Translations under genes and position numbers: made by a program | Part shown: positions 17,166 to 26,401 of the stretch, in pieces | Numbering within the stretch: the first letter of the stretch is position 1 | Layout of the letters: each line of letters starts with the position of its first letter | Source of the DNA: Flavobacterium sp. Root901 | Lineage (GTDB): Bacteria > Bacteroidota > Bacteroidia > Flavobacteriales > Flavobacteriaceae | Length of the DNA stretch: 64,000 nt | Reading direction: 5' to 3' | Assembly (NCBI RefSeq): GCF_001429765.1 | Contig: NZ_LMJB01000007.1 | Location: forward strand, 308,780-372,779 | Notes under the pieces: model-generated | Databases searched by the model: none | What the model was told of the DNA's origin: nothing | What the model saw: only the letters and a program-made list of their open reading frames with translations

Positions 17166-18206
17166 ATGATTAAATTAATTAAAATAGACGAAGATTCGAG
17201 GGTTCCAAAATACAAACAGATTGTTGACTCGATTTTGCAGAATATTGCTAATGGAAATTTAAAAATCAATCAAAAAATTCCCTCGATAAACAGTTTCAGC
17301 GAAGAATTTTATATGTCGCGAGATACTGTCGAAAAAGCATATAATATTTTAAAAGAGCGAAAAATCATTTCGTCAATACGCGGAAAAGGATATTATATTA
17401 CCCGGACTAAACTGGAATCTAAAGTCAATATTTTGTTTTTGTTTAATAAACTCAGTGCTTATAAAATGAAAACTTACAGTTCTTTTATTGACACTCTTGG
17501 CGCAAACGCACATACAGATCTTCATATTTACCATTGCGACGAAACATTGTTTTTAAATTTACTCGACAAGTTTGAAGGAGCTTACGATTATTATGTAATT
17601 ACAACACATTTTAAAACAGATGAATTAAAACATTTAAGTTTTACAGATGAAGTTGCAAAAGCAATCCAGCGAATTCCTGAAGAAAAACTCGTTTTAATGG
17701 ATAATATTAAATTAAATCACGAAGGTGAAATTATTAAAATATATCAGGATTTCGAAAACGACATTTACAATGCTTTAAAGGAAGGTTTAAGCAAAATTTC
17801 CAAATACAAGAGATTAATTCTGGTTTATCCTGATAAAGCGGTTTACCCGTATCCGAGGAGAATTCTGCACGGATTTCGAAAATTTTGTGTTGAACACGAA
17901 ATCAATTTTGAGATTCTGAGTGAAGTTTATGATGACATGATTCTTAAAAAAGGTGATTTATTTATCACCATAGAAGAATCGGATCTTGTAAATTTGATGA
18001 AACAGATTCGCGATGAAGAATTTGTTTTAGGAAAAGATATTGGGGTTATTTCTTATAACGATACGCCTTTAAAAGAATTACTTGGCATTACAGTTATGTC
18101 TACTGATTTTAATATTATGGGCGAAACTGCGGCAAGAATGATCTTGAATAAAGAAAAAGGACAATTTAAGGTTCCGTTTAATTTTATTGACAGGAATTCG
18201 ATTTAG
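17166..18206 (+). CDS. GntR-family transcriptional regulator, probable rhamnose regulator
   Basis: The N-terminal GntR winged helix (about 1-75) shows VPKYKQIVDSILQNIANG, INSFSEEFYMSRDTVEKAYN and the wing RGKGYYIT. The rest, to about residue 346, resembles a periplasmic-binding-protein-like sugar sensor (LFLFNKLSAYKMKTYSSFID, DIGVISYNDTPLKELLG, ending near GETAARMILNKE). This GntR plus LacI-type sensor layout is common in Bacteroidetes sugar loci. I start it at MIKLIKIDED; an upstream in-frame ATG at 17124 adds 14 residues of no family character. The divergent position next to rhaT makes it the likely rhamnose regulator. Confidence 0.85.
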   Translation: MIKLIKIDEDSRVPKYKQIVDSILQNIANGNLKINQKIPSINSFSEEFYMSRDTVEKAYNILKERKIISSIRGKGYYITRTKLESKVNILFLFNKLSAYKMKTYSSFIDTLGANAHTDLHIYHCDETLFLNLLDKFEGAYDYYVITTHFKTDELKHLSFTDEVAKAIQRIPEEKLVLMDNIKLNHEGEIIKIYQDFENDIYNALKEGLSKISKYKRLILVYPDKAVYPYPRRILHGFRKFCVEHEINFEILSEVYDDMILKKGDLFITIEESDLVNLMKQIRDEEFVLGKDIGVISYNDTPLKELLGITVMSTDFNIMGETAARMILNKEKGQFKVPFNFIDRNSI

Positions 18207-18246
18207 AATTTAATCAAATGCGATTTTCTCTTATTTTATTATAATG

Positions 18247-18284
18247 AAAACCTCCAAAATTTAATTGAAGACTGGAGGTTTTTT
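18247..18284 (+). terminator. Intrinsic terminator after the gntR gene
   Basis: A stem AAAACCTCCA / TGGAGGTTTT (18247-18256 and 18273-18282) is followed by a T-run, about 40 bases after the regulator stop. Confidence 0.85.
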
Positions 18285-18354
18285 TATTCCATTATCTATA
18301 TTTAGCTTATTCACAAACTAAGATTCTGAGATAATAAGGAAGATTTGATATAAA

Positions 18355-18380
18355 AAAACCTCGTCGGATGACGAGGTTTT
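18355..18380. terminator. Terminator of the histone H1-like gene
   Basis: A perfect 11-bp stem AAAACCTCGTC / GACGAGGTTTT has a 4-base GGAT loop. On the minus strand it ends in TTTTTTT just after the histone H1-like gene. Confidence 0.85.
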
Positions 18381-18387
18381 AATTGTA

Positions 18388-18564
18388 TTATTTTTTTGAT
18401 TCTTCGATAGAAACTTTTCTGAACTCTTTTAAAAGTTTTTCGATTTCTAAAGTAGCTTTACGTGCTCTTGGTCCTGCAGCTTTGATACCTTTTTCAGTTA
18501 AAGATTCAGCTTCTGCCTTGAATGTTTCAATTTCGGCGTTGATTTTTACTAATAGATCTTTCAT
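18388..18564 (-). CDS. Histone H1-like small basic protein
   Basis: This 58-residue lysine/glutamate-rich protein (MKDLLVKINAEIETFKAEAE, then KGIKAAGPRARKATLEIEKLL) matches the short histone H1-like proteins annotated across Flavobacterium. They are thought to be nucleoid-associated; their exact role is not settled. The start MKDLL is preferred because the upstream nine-residue extension (MRLNLIIIS) is hydrophobic and absent from the family. The gene has a clear terminator and no operon partners. Confidence 0.85.
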   Translation of the reverse strand: MKDLLVKINAEIETFKAEAESLTEKGIKAAGPRARKATLEIEKLLKEFRKVSIEESKK

Positions 18565-18591
18565 GCTTATAATTATTAAATTAAGGCGCAA

Positions 18592-18955
18592 AAATAGAAG
18601 TTTGATTGGTAGTTACAACAAATTTGCTGTTAAAATTATCATTGTTTTTTGCAGTTTTACTTAACCTAAAATTTACTTCTCTTTTTTTCCAAAATCAGCT
18701 TCTCACAATAAACTATTAATCAGACAATTATTATCAAAATTTAATTTACTGATCTCTTGCAGTCATTTCTAAAAAGGCTTGTAAAAAAATCTAATGCAAT
18801 TATAAAGTATAAGATTTTAGCTTAAAAAGGAAAAATTATTTTGAGAATGTGAGTAAAAATTCCCCAATTGACTGCTCATTTCTATGTAGATATATAAAAA
18901 AGCTCCTATTTATTAACATTACTGTAAATGGAAAATATCTTAAAACATCTTCTGA
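18592..18955. other. Intergenic region, nothing recognised
   Basis: About 360 bases of AT-rich DNA between the histone-like gene's upstream side and the end of the DUF4861 gene. I see no coding frame, no strong hairpin and no repeat. Confidence 0.5.
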
Positions 18956-20245
18956 TTACTTTACTTGTATTTTAATTTTAGAAGAAAGCTGCTTTGCCAG
19001 ATTCGTTACATAATTTGTAAAATAAGCCGCATCATTAAAGCCTTTATCTGCGCTTAATTCCCAGCCGGCAATAGGATAATAACTGATCTGTTTATTATTT
19101 TTTGCTTTTAATTTTATCAAATAAGAATCTGTCAGCTGTCCGGTTTTTGGTGCTTCAATATATCCTTTATAAATATTCTTGGGTACAATAACAGCTGTTC
19201 CTAAAATCCACTGGCGCTCGTATGTTAATTTATCGTGCTGTATAAAGCAGACAAAATCTCCTGAATCGATTACTTGCAGCGGGTTTTTATTATTTAAATT
19301 AGAAAGCGTTATGAGCAGCATTTCATTGCCTTTCAGTCCATTTAGCGTAACGGTGTTTTTATAACCATACATTCCCGGCCAGATAGAAGTAGTTTCCTGT
19401 GCCTGATATTTATTTCCGGAAATTTGCCAGTTTTCGTAGTGATAACTTAAAACCGAGTTTACAGGACCTTCACTAACTATTTTAAAAGTAGTTTTCTCGA
19501 TATTATTTAAAGTATCGCTGGCAATTATTCCAAGCCTGTTAATTTTATTGTCAGCTAAAAGGGCAAAACCTCCTAATCCCGCAGAATTTCCAACAGGAAA
19601 AATATCTCTTCCCCAATCGTACATAACATGATAATTATCTTCAACGGCACCGTTACTGTTTATTCCAACATTTTCCGGAGTAATTGCAGGTATTTTTTTT
19701 CCAAAAACATCTTTTGAATTTCTTCCATCCAAATAATGCCTAAAACCCACTTTATCATTCTCCCAAGTTGGCCCATCGGTTTGATATTTCTGATAGCCTA
19801 ATTTTTTATGAACCTGATTGGCCATTAAAATTTCCTGCGTATCCGGATGCACCGGCAGTTCTTTTCCTTCTCTTTTACCAAAACGAACACTTGTTTTTAT
19901 TGGAAACCCAGGATCTGTTTTTGACCAGTTTAAGGATACTGTTTTCTCTTCACCTGCCAAAAAATCAATTACAAAAAAGAGTTCATCCCATTTTCCATCA
20001 CCATCAAGATCGTTTACCTGTGCCGGAATCGTATCGTTTTTACTTGTTATAATTGGATAATTTTTTAAATCACTGTTTAATGAAAGCTGACTTCTTTTTA
20101 TCGAAACTGCCTTTTGTGATAATGCTATTTTCGAGGTATTTTTTAAAACAATTGTATTTTTAGATGTCTTTTGCTGTGCACTGCAGTTTATTAAAATCAA
20201 TAAAAACAATACAGTTGATCCCGCTATTTTAAATTTGCTTTTCAT
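18956..20245 (-). CDS. DUF4861 family lipoprotein linked to pectin use
   Basis: This 429-residue protein has an N-terminal lipoprotein signal (FLLILINCSAQ). It has the DUF4861 core YQTDGPTWENDKVGFRHYLD followed by RNSKDVFGKK and YHVMYDWGRDIFPVGNSAGLG. Members occur in pectin and rhamnogalacturonan loci beside GH105 enzymes; no reaction is established that I know of. A second, shorter relative lies at 30777-31742 with the equivalent motif GPGWENNRIGYRLYLDWRN. This copy has about 110 extra N-terminal residues that look like a beta domain. It is not in a tight operon, so it may be controlled separately from the main locus. Confidence 0.82.
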   Translation of the reverse strand: MKSKFKIAGSTVLFLLILINCSAQQKTSKNTIVLKNTSKIALSQKAVSIKRSQLSLNSDLKNYPIITSKNDTIPAQVNDLDGDGKWDELFFVIDFLAGEEKTVSLNWSKTDPGFPIKTSVRFGKREGKELPVHPDTQEILMANQVHKKLGYQKYQTDGPTWENDKVGFRHYLDGRNSKDVFGKKIPAITPENVGINSNGAVEDNYHVMYDWGRDIFPVGNSAGLGGFALLADNKINRLGIIASDTLNNIEKTTFKIVSEGPVNSVLSYHYENWQISGNKYQAQETTSIWPGMYGYKNTVTLNGLKGNEMLLITLSNLNNKNPLQVIDSGDFVCFIQHDKLTYERQWILGTAVIVPKNIYKGYIEAPKTGQLTDSYLIKLKAKNNKQISYYPIAGWELSADKGFNDAAYFTNYVTNLAKQLSSKIKIQVK

Positions 20246-20399
20246 TTTGATACTTTATTTTAAAAACAATTTACTGATTTTATCTAAATGAAAAATACCA
20301 TACAGTAAATTTATTCTTATCGATGTTCAAGGTCAATTATGTTTAAATTTAAAAGAATAAAATATCTTTTGTATCCTGCGCTTCCCTGCTGCGTAAAAA

Positions 20400-20433
20400 C
20401 AAAAATCCCAATCGCAGGTAAATGCAATTGGGA
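20400..20433 (-). terminator. Terminator after the hypothetical 133-residue gene
   Basis: The imperfect stem TCCCAATCGCA / TGCAATTGGGA (20406-20416 and 20423-20433) is followed on the minus strand by ATTTTTGTTTTT. Confidence 0.75.
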
Positions 20434-20478
20434 AAGCAAAAATTATTATGCATGATCGGTATAAAAGTTTTTACAGCT

Positions 20479-20880
20479 TTAAACCTGCATCATAAAAAAT
20501 AAAGCTTTTTGAAAATTGTCAAAATGCTTTTGATAAATTCCTGTATCTGAAAATTTAATTTCCGGAATTTTTGAAATTAAATCTGATTTTTTAAAATAGA
20601 ATTTCAGGTCATTTAATATTTCTGTTCTTGATTTTGAAGCATCTAACATTACCAAATTCTTAATTCCGTCAAAGTACAGTAAACAGTTGTGCAAATGTTT
20701 ATTAAAAAAACAAACCATTACATTTGTTCCTTTTTTATCTAATTTTAAAAATTCCATAAGTTCCGACTTTTCATAAATAACAAAAATTGAACGTTCAAAA
20801 TCTTTAAATTTAGTATTGTTTTCCAGTAAAAAAGACTCCTCAGAAAATTCAAATTCATCTTTAAATTTTCTTTTAAACAT
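20479..20880 (-). CDS. Hypothetical protein
   Basis: I do not recognise this 133-residue protein. It has no signal peptide or membrane segment and is rich in Lys, Phe and Asp (MFKRKFKDEFEFSEESFLL, KGTNVMVCFFNKHLHNCLLY). It looks like a small alpha/beta cytoplasmic protein. I start it at MFKRKF; an 18-residue upstream extension would overlap the collagen-like gene in another frame. It begins about 20 bases after that gene and has its own terminator, so the two are likely one transcript. Confidence 0.6.
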   Translation of the reverse strand: MFKRKFKDEFEFSEESFLLENNTKFKDFERSIFVIYEKSELMEFLKLDKKGTNVMVCFFNKHLHNCLLYFDGIKNLVMLDASKSRTEILNDLKFYFKKSDLISKIPEIKFSDTGIYQKHFDNFQKALFFMMQV

Positions 20881-20899
20881 TTTTAAAAAAATCCCTTTA

Positions 20900-21388
20900 T
20901 TATCTCGGACCTGCAGCACCGTCATTACCTGCAACTCCCTGAATTCCTTGAGGACCTTGTGGGCCTGCCTGTCCTATTAATTGTAACACATTTGAAATAC
21001 CGTTTTCATCTTTATACGTTAATTCATTTGTTGTATTATTATAGGTTAAAGTAGTTAATGTCTCATTGAATACAATAGGATCACTTTGTGCTAATAATCT
21101 AACCCATTTATTTGTCTGCCAATAGTAAAACCCTGGGGTAACATCATTTACTCCTGCCGTATTATAAACCAATAAACTGTTTAAAATTTGTCCTGAAACC
21201 GGACTTTGATTTGTTGTTGCTGTAAGAGCAAGTCTGGGAACCAGCAAACCTTTGTTTGCTGAAGTTATATCAAGCTGGGCAGTACTTGCTGGACTGAGTG
21301 TCCCTATTCCTACCTGAGCATAACCAACGGTACTTACATAAAGTACCAAACAAATAAGTAAAATTTTCTCTAGTAATTTTGATTTCAT
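20900..21388 (-). CDS. Secreted collagen-like surface protein, apparently truncated
   Basis: This 162-residue protein has a signal peptide (LLICLVLYVSTVGYAQ) and then a flavobacterial surface-protein head: QVGIGTLSPASTAQLDI, NKGLLVPRLAL and FYYWQTNKWVRL. It ends with eight G-x-y collagen triplets (GQAGPQGPQGIQGVAGNDG, then AAGPR) and a stop. In proteins of this type the collagen segment usually joins a long repeat or C-terminal domain. Here two stop codons in tandem (TAATAA) follow the last triplet, so the product is either a short variant or the remnant of a longer gene. Confidence 0.65.
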   Translation of the reverse strand: MKSKLLEKILLICLVLYVSTVGYAQVGIGTLSPASTAQLDITSANKGLLVPRLALTATTNQSPVSGQILNSLLVYNTAGVNDVTPGFYYWQTNKWVRLLAQSDPIVFNETLTTLTYNNTTNELTYKDENGISNVLQLIGQAGPQGPQGIQGVAGNDGAAGPR

Positions 21389-21988
21389 GGTACATAAAAT
21401 TTAGTTATATAGTCTCTCTGTACATCGAACTAGTACTTAAAAATGTGGACAATATCTCTACTTCGATCTACTCTTTGTTAATTTTAAATTTATTTTAGAA
21501 TAAGAAATGCCAGCGGATAAAATCTCAAGAAAATTTGGAAATTTTCCTGAATTTTTTAATAAAATGATTTTAGTATATTCAATTATTAATGAATAAGAAG
21601 TAAAAATATTAAGCAAATTAAACTACACTATTTAGAATTTAAGATTCTGGATATGTGCTTAAATTAATACGTAATATTTTTGTCTGAAGAAGGGCTTGTA
21701 GGAATTTTTATTTATAAAACATGTAAATATACTGAATTTCAATGTATTACAAATAAAAAATCTTACATTTATTTTTATTAAAAAATTTAGGAACAAAAAG
21801 AGAGGACAAAATGTCCTCTCTTTTAAAATTATTAAATTATTAAAAACCTAAAAATATTTAAGTAATTCCAAAAACAAACTATCTAAGGGTATTTAATCAA
21901 TTGCAAATCTCGTCCTAATTGTTACAGGAAATATCTACTAAAAGTTTTTAAAATAATAGTTTAGGGTACTTATTTTTCTATTTTAAAT
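21389..21988. other. Non-coding gap at the end of the PUL
   Basis: About 600 AT-rich bases. They hold the PUL terminator (21796-21824) and the upstream region of the collagen-like gene. No other frame or repeat is convincing. Confidence 0.5.
21796..21824 (-). terminator. Strong terminator ending the CE12 side of the PUL
   Basis: A perfect 13-bp stem AAAAGAGAGGACA / TGTCCTCTCTTTT has a 3-base loop. The minus-strand read-out continues with TTTTTGTT. It lies about 165 bases past the acetylesterase stop. Confidence 0.85.
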
Positions 21989-22732
21989 TTATTTAATTTC
22001 TTTTTGAAGGTTTTGAAATTGTGAATCTTCTGATGCCTTAATATTGGCTATAACAATTTCAGCGATTTTCCTGGCCCCTAATAACGAAAGATGCGTATCA
22101 TCTGCTTTAGCTTTATCATAATAAGCATTTTCGCCAGCATTGAAATGTAAATGCAGTTGTTTTGATTTTTCGGGTCCGTATGACTGTTCTAATAATTCGG
22201 TATAATATTCTAAATCAATAAATGGAACTTTATATTCCTGAGCAGTCAAACGGGTTTCTAATGGATAATCGCCGTGAGTAGGAACCAAAACTCCTTTCTC
22301 ATTAAAATTACGTCTGGCAATTGAAGTCAATAAAACTGGAATAGCTCCTTTTGATCTGCTTTCTTTTATAAAACGTATTAAATTGTACCTATATGCAGTA
22401 TGAGGATTTGTGTAGCGTGCAGAATCTTCAATTTTTTCATCATTATGACCAAACTGAATAAAAACATAATCTCCTTTTTTCAGCTTTTTATAAATTGAAT
22501 CCCAGCATTTTTCATTAATAAAACTTTTAGTGCTTCTTCCGTTGACTGCTTTATTTACAACGACTATATTGTCTGTAAAAAAAGGTTGCAAAACCTGCGC
22601 CCAGCCATGCTCCGGATTATGCTCCGGATCTTTTTTATCCGCCATTGTAGAATCACCAATGGTATATAAAGTTCTTTTTTGGGCAAAACAGGCTGTAGTA
22701 ATCAATAACGTGATCAGGATATATTTTTTCAT
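21989..22732 (-). CDS. Rhamnogalacturonan acetylesterase-like SGNH hydrolase (CE12)
   Basis: This 247-residue secreted esterase has a signal peptide (ILITLLITTACFAQ). Its SGNH blocks are nucleophile Ser in YTIGDSTMAD (about 24-33), Gly/Asn in NKAVNGRSTKSF, Asn in FIQFGHND and the Asp-x-x-His pair in DDTHLSLLGAR. The GDST form with GWAQVL is typical of CE12, which removes acetyl groups from rhamnogalacturonan or pectin. It is the last gene of the PL10-CE8/GH28/CE12 unit, 36 bases after the GH28 gene, and precedes a strong terminator. Confidence 0.88.
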   Translation of the reverse strand: MKKYILITLLITTACFAQKRTLYTIGDSTMADKKDPEHNPEHGWAQVLQPFFTDNIVVVNKAVNGRSTKSFINEKCWDSIYKKLKKGDYVFIQFGHNDEKIEDSARYTNPHTAYRYNLIRFIKESRSKGAIPVLLTSIARRNFNEKGVLVPTHGDYPLETRLTAQEYKVPFIDLEYYTELLEQSYGPEKSKQLHLHFNAGENAYYDKAKADDTHLSLLGARKIAEIVIANIKASEDSQFQNLQKEIK

Positions 22733-22768
22733 TCTAACTTTTTTATATTTAAGAATAAGGATAGCTAA

Positions 22769-24124
22769 TTAATGTTTCGAAACCGCCGATGGAACTGTCG
22801 CTCTGCGCCCTATAAAAACATCTGTCATTAAAACATTTTCTGCATTTTCATTTGATAATGGATTTTTAGCCTCTTTAATTTCTATAGTGTTTAAAGATAT
22901 GTTTCTGATTTTTTTATCAGCAAAACCCTGAATTACAATTCCCCACTCTGATGCTTTATTACAAGTAATATCTGAAAATGAGATATTAGAAATATCTGAC
23001 TGATATCCTTTTCCTTCTCCATGATAATTTGCTGTTATATACAGACAATCTTCAACCTCATCCAACTTAATATTTCTAACAAATATATTTTTTATAAAAC
23101 CTCCCCTGTCTGCGTTGGTTTTCAAGTAAATACCTCTTTTTAAATAACCAATAGTCCGGCAGTTTTCTACAAATATGTTTTGCACTCCCGCCGACATTTC
23201 ACTTCCAATAACTACACCGTGAAGTCCTTTAAAATTACAATTCCTAATCACAATATTTTCACTCGGCGTGGTTGCATTTGCTCTGCCTTCATGGTCACGT
23301 CCGGCTTTTATGGCAATATTATCATCTCCGTTATTAAAGTTTACATTTTCTATCAAAACATTTTTTGCATATTCCGGATCGATGCCGTCATTATTATAAT
23401 TTAATGATTTATAACTTATGCCACGTACCGTTATGCTTTGTGATTTTAAAAGATGCAGACACCAGAAAGGAGAATTCTCAATGCGGATATTTTCTACCAA
23501 TATATTTTTACAATTTAAAAACTGAATCATATGCGGACGCAGAAAATAACCTTCCCCAAATTTTCTTTCTTCTAAAGGAGTATTGTTGTGGTTCATTTCG
23601 CGACTGCGCATTTTCCCGTCGTTTTCTTTTGCTTTAAAGCTTTTCCATATTTTACCGCCTTCGCCGTCAATTGTTCCTTCCCCGGTTATGGCAATGTTTG
23701 AACATTCATTTGCATAAATCAACGGACTGTAATTGTACAACATAGTTCCCTCCCAGCTTGTCAGCACCAGGGGTAAATAATCTTTTGGGTTGTCACTAAA
23801 TTTAATTTTAGCGCCTTTTTCTATTATCAAATTTACATTGCTGACAAAATGAATGGGTCCGTTTATTTTATAAATTCCTTTAGGTACTATAATTGTCCCG
23901 CCATTATTTTTTTTGCATAATGCCATTGCTTTATCAAACGCAGCTTTGTTATTTGAAATTGAATCTCCTTTTGCACCTAATTTTATTATATTTATTTGAT
24001 AAGCAGGAATAACAGGAAGCTGAATTCTATGCACTATCGAATCTGCTTTTGATGATGGAAAAGCATTTTCCTGAGCAAAAGAAATACAGGAAATAAAGGA
24101 AAACAGTAAATATTTTAATTTCAT
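22769..24124 (-). CDS. Glycoside hydrolase family 28 (polygalacturonase-like)
   Basis: This 451-residue right-handed beta-helix enzyme has a signal peptide (YLLFSFISCISFAQ). The GH28 catalytic blocks are NNDGIDPEYAKNV, NGDDNIAIKAGRD, GLHGVVIGSEMS and the RGIYLKTN region. This NDG-D, GDD, G-H-G and R-x-K series supplies the three catalytic aspartates. It should cleave galacturonosyl bonds, probably as an exo-type enzyme on oligogalacturonides, but side-chain uronidase activity cannot be excluded. I start it at MKLKYLL; a frame extending 50 residues upstream (to 24274) overlaps the PL10-CE8 gene and would bury the signal peptide. Confidence 0.9.
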   Translation of the reverse strand: MKLKYLLFSFISCISFAQENAFPSSKADSIVHRIQLPVIPAYQINIIKLGAKGDSISNNKAAFDKAMALCKKNNGGTIIVPKGIYKINGPIHFVSNVNLIIEKGAKIKFSDNPKDYLPLVLTSWEGTMLYNYSPLIYANECSNIAITGEGTIDGEGGKIWKSFKAKENDGKMRSREMNHNNTPLEERKFGEGYFLRPHMIQFLNCKNILVENIRIENSPFWCLHLLKSQSITVRGISYKSLNYNNDGIDPEYAKNVLIENVNFNNGDDNIAIKAGRDHEGRANATTPSENIVIRNCNFKGLHGVVIGSEMSAGVQNIFVENCRTIGYLKRGIYLKTNADRGGFIKNIFVRNIKLDEVEDCLYITANYHGEGKGYQSDISNISFSDITCNKASEWGIVIQGFADKKIRNISLNTIEIKEAKNPLSNENAENVLMTDVFIGRRATVPSAVSKH

Positions 24125-24177
24125 AAATGCTTTTTTTAGGTTCGAAGATACTGAGTTGCTGAGAGACTCAGATTTAT

Positions 24178-26190
24178 TTATTGTTTTGAAGAATACCAAT
24201 TTGGTATTATCTCTTTTAGGATATTTTCTATGGAATACTGATCTGCTTGTGTTTTGGTAAGCTGATATGACCAAATGACTCTTTTTTGAGGCTGAAATCC
24301 TTCTCCCGTATTATTATATTCTGCATAAAAAGCATTTTTTTCAGCATCAGGTTTAGACCAGTTTTCCCAGCCTTGAGGCTTAATATGTCTGCCAAGTTCA
24401 CAATTGATAAAAACAGTTTTCGCATAAATACGCCACGGCCTGCCTAAATAAACATCTGTTGCAGAAGGCTCTGCTGTGAGTCTGCAGTTTTTAAAAACAA
24501 AACCATATTCAGATTCTTGCGGAGTTGAAGCTGCCGTAATATAAGAGCTTTTTATACTATGAATAATACAATTTTCGAATAATGCTGTTGCGCCGCCGAA
24601 AATAAAATCGGTTGTTCCTTCGATATAACAGTCTTTAAAGTATTGTTTTGCATTTTTTCCTGACAAATACAACGTATCCTGATTACCTAAAATAATACAG
24701 TTTGAAATTCTTACCCGAGTTCCTGTAACTGATAAAGCTATTGCCTGCCCATTATCTCCCGAACCATTTTTTATTGTCAGATTGGATGCTGTAAAATCAT
24801 CTGCTTCGACGCATAATGTTGAAGTATAAAAAGTACTGTTTCTTCCTAAATTAACCTTCGAAAAATTATCATCATAAGTAATAATCGTATTCTCTTTGCT
24901 TTCTCCCAATAGGATCAAATTGGTATTCCATTCCGGGACTCTTACTTTTTCTTTATAAAGTCCATTTTTAATGTAGATTGTTACTTTATCATAAGGAAAT
25001 GATGGCGCCGCATAAATGGCATCTTGTATTTTAGAATAGCCTCCGGAACCATCCTGAGCAACGGTTAAAAAGTTAGCTTTTTTTTTATCCGAAGGATTTT
25101 CAGAAACTTTTACCCCATTATTTACTGCCCATGAATCGTATTTTTTCAACACTTCTTTGGGTTCATCAGTATACCAGGCGTAACCATTTCTGCGTTCAGA
25201 ACCAATTTGGTCCAATGATTTCTTTTTTATTCCGTCGCGGTCGCAAAAGAAAGGCTCATTGTTTTCCAGTTCCATAAATCTCGCCCAGATGGGTGAACCA
25301 TTTTGCACCACAATCATTTTTTTATCGATAACTTTTCCGGCGTCATTCAGTACACGTTTTTCTTCAAGATTGGTTATTTTAGTTTTTTCAAACCATACTT
25401 TTGCATTTTTAACTGCAGTAATAATCTCTGCAGAAGGATTTTTAACTGACATTAAAAGCAAAACAATTTTAGCAGATTCTTTTCCGCTAAGCGAAGGAAG
25501 TTCATAAGCTCTTGCTTTTGCAGGAAGCAGTGTTACCTCATCATGCTGTGCACACCACGCCGTTAAAACTCCATTTTGTTTATACTGTGTTTTTAAAATG
25601 CAGTATATTCCTTTATCAAATGCTGTTTTTGCTTTTTGAACAATTTCTTTTGATGGCTTAATACTATAAAAATCCGTTTCCTCGCTAATCTCTTTCAGCA
25701 CATTTAAAATGTGAACCATCGAATCGTCATTGTATGTAATATGGGTGTAATATCCTTTTTTTAACGGATAAAACTGTGGCCATCCGCCATTTGCATATTG
25801 CGCTTTCAGCAAATAATTTAAGCCTTTTAGAAAAGATTCTTTGTAGCGGTCGTCTTTAACCTGTGCATACATTTTAGACATAAAAAGCATTTCCTGAGTT
25901 GTTGCTCCATTGTCAGTTGTGGTTTCTTTTGTCGTTTTCTTTATTTCGAGTAATTCTTTTTTTTGCACGGGAGCCAGCTCATTTTGCATCTGAATGTTCT
26001 TTGGCCATCCTCCAATATCTCTTTGATAAAGTAATACATTTTCTGCAATCTTTTTAGCTTCTTCTGTGCCAAACCAAGATGCATTATTTTTACGAATAAT
26101 ATCCGGCCAGTTCTTATAAGTATTTTGTGCGTGGGCTGCAAAACTAAAACCAACAATAAAAAGTAAAGCTATTTTTTTTAATCGAATCAT
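24178..26190 (-). CDS. Pectate lyase (PL10) - pectin methylesterase (CE8) fusion
   Basis: This 670-residue secreted protein joins two pectin enzymes after a signal peptide (IALLFIVGFSFAAHAQ). Residues about 25-355 are a PL10-type pectate lyase (GGWPKNIQM, DNGATTQEM, YTHITYNDDSMV, WCAQHDEVTLLPAKARAYEL, NGYAWYTDEP). Residues about 374-665 are a CE8 pectinesterase (LTVAQDGSGGYSKIQDAI). Its acid Asp505 is in GNQDTLY, nucleophile Asp528 in GTTDFIFG and Arg584 in LGRPWR. The esterase strips methyl groups so the lyase can act. Both catalytic sets look complete. It is followed 53 bases later by GH28. Confidence 0.9.
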   Translation of the reverse strand: MIRLKKIALLFIVGFSFAAHAQNTYKNWPDIIRKNNASWFGTEEAKKIAENVLLYQRDIGGWPKNIQMQNELAPVQKKELLEIKKTTKETTTDNGATTQEMLFMSKMYAQVKDDRYKESFLKGLNYLLKAQYANGGWPQFYPLKKGYYTHITYNDDSMVHILNVLKEISEETDFYSIKPSKEIVQKAKTAFDKGIYCILKTQYKQNGVLTAWCAQHDEVTLLPAKARAYELPSLSGKESAKIVLLLMSVKNPSAEIITAVKNAKVWFEKTKITNLEEKRVLNDAGKVIDKKMIVVQNGSPIWARFMELENNEPFFCDRDGIKKKSLDQIGSERRNGYAWYTDEPKEVLKKYDSWAVNNGVKVSENPSDKKKANFLTVAQDGSGGYSKIQDAIYAAPSFPYDKVTIYIKNGLYKEKVRVPEWNTNLILLGESKENTIITYDDNFSKVNLGRNSTFYTSTLCVEADDFTASNLTIKNGSGDNGQAIALSVTGTRVRISNCIILGNQDTLYLSGKNAKQYFKDCYIEGTTDFIFGGATALFENCIIHSIKSSYITAASTPQESEYGFVFKNCRLTAEPSATDVYLGRPWRIYAKTVFINCELGRHIKPQGWENWSKPDAEKNAFYAEYNNTGEGFQPQKRVIWSYQLTKTQADQYSIENILKEIIPNWYSSKQ

Positions 26191-26401
26191 TTTAATCGGT
26201 TTTGAATTTTTATTAGTTCAGTCAAAAGTCTTTTGGTTACATTTTTCAAACGAAAAAGTAAGAAAAATCAAATAAATTTAATTTCAGCTGTTTTTAGAGC
26301 ACTAAAGATATCTGAATATCATTTTTTATTTTTCGTTCAAATTATCCAATTTATGAAAGCCATTTTTTCCAAAATGGAGAAAAATTTACTTTTTACTAAT
26401 T
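26191..26401. other. Upstream region of the PL10-CE8 gene
   Basis: A 211-base gap with imperfect CAAACGAAAAA and TTTTTCGTTCAAA segments in opposite orientation. It is large enough to hold a promoter for the PL10-CE8/GH28/CE12 genes, but I found no LacI-type operator core in it. Confidence 0.35.

Noticed and set aside
24125-24274. N-terminal extension of the first GH28
   Set aside because: It overlaps the PL10-CE8 gene and would bury a clean signal peptide; the internal ATG at 24124 is better.
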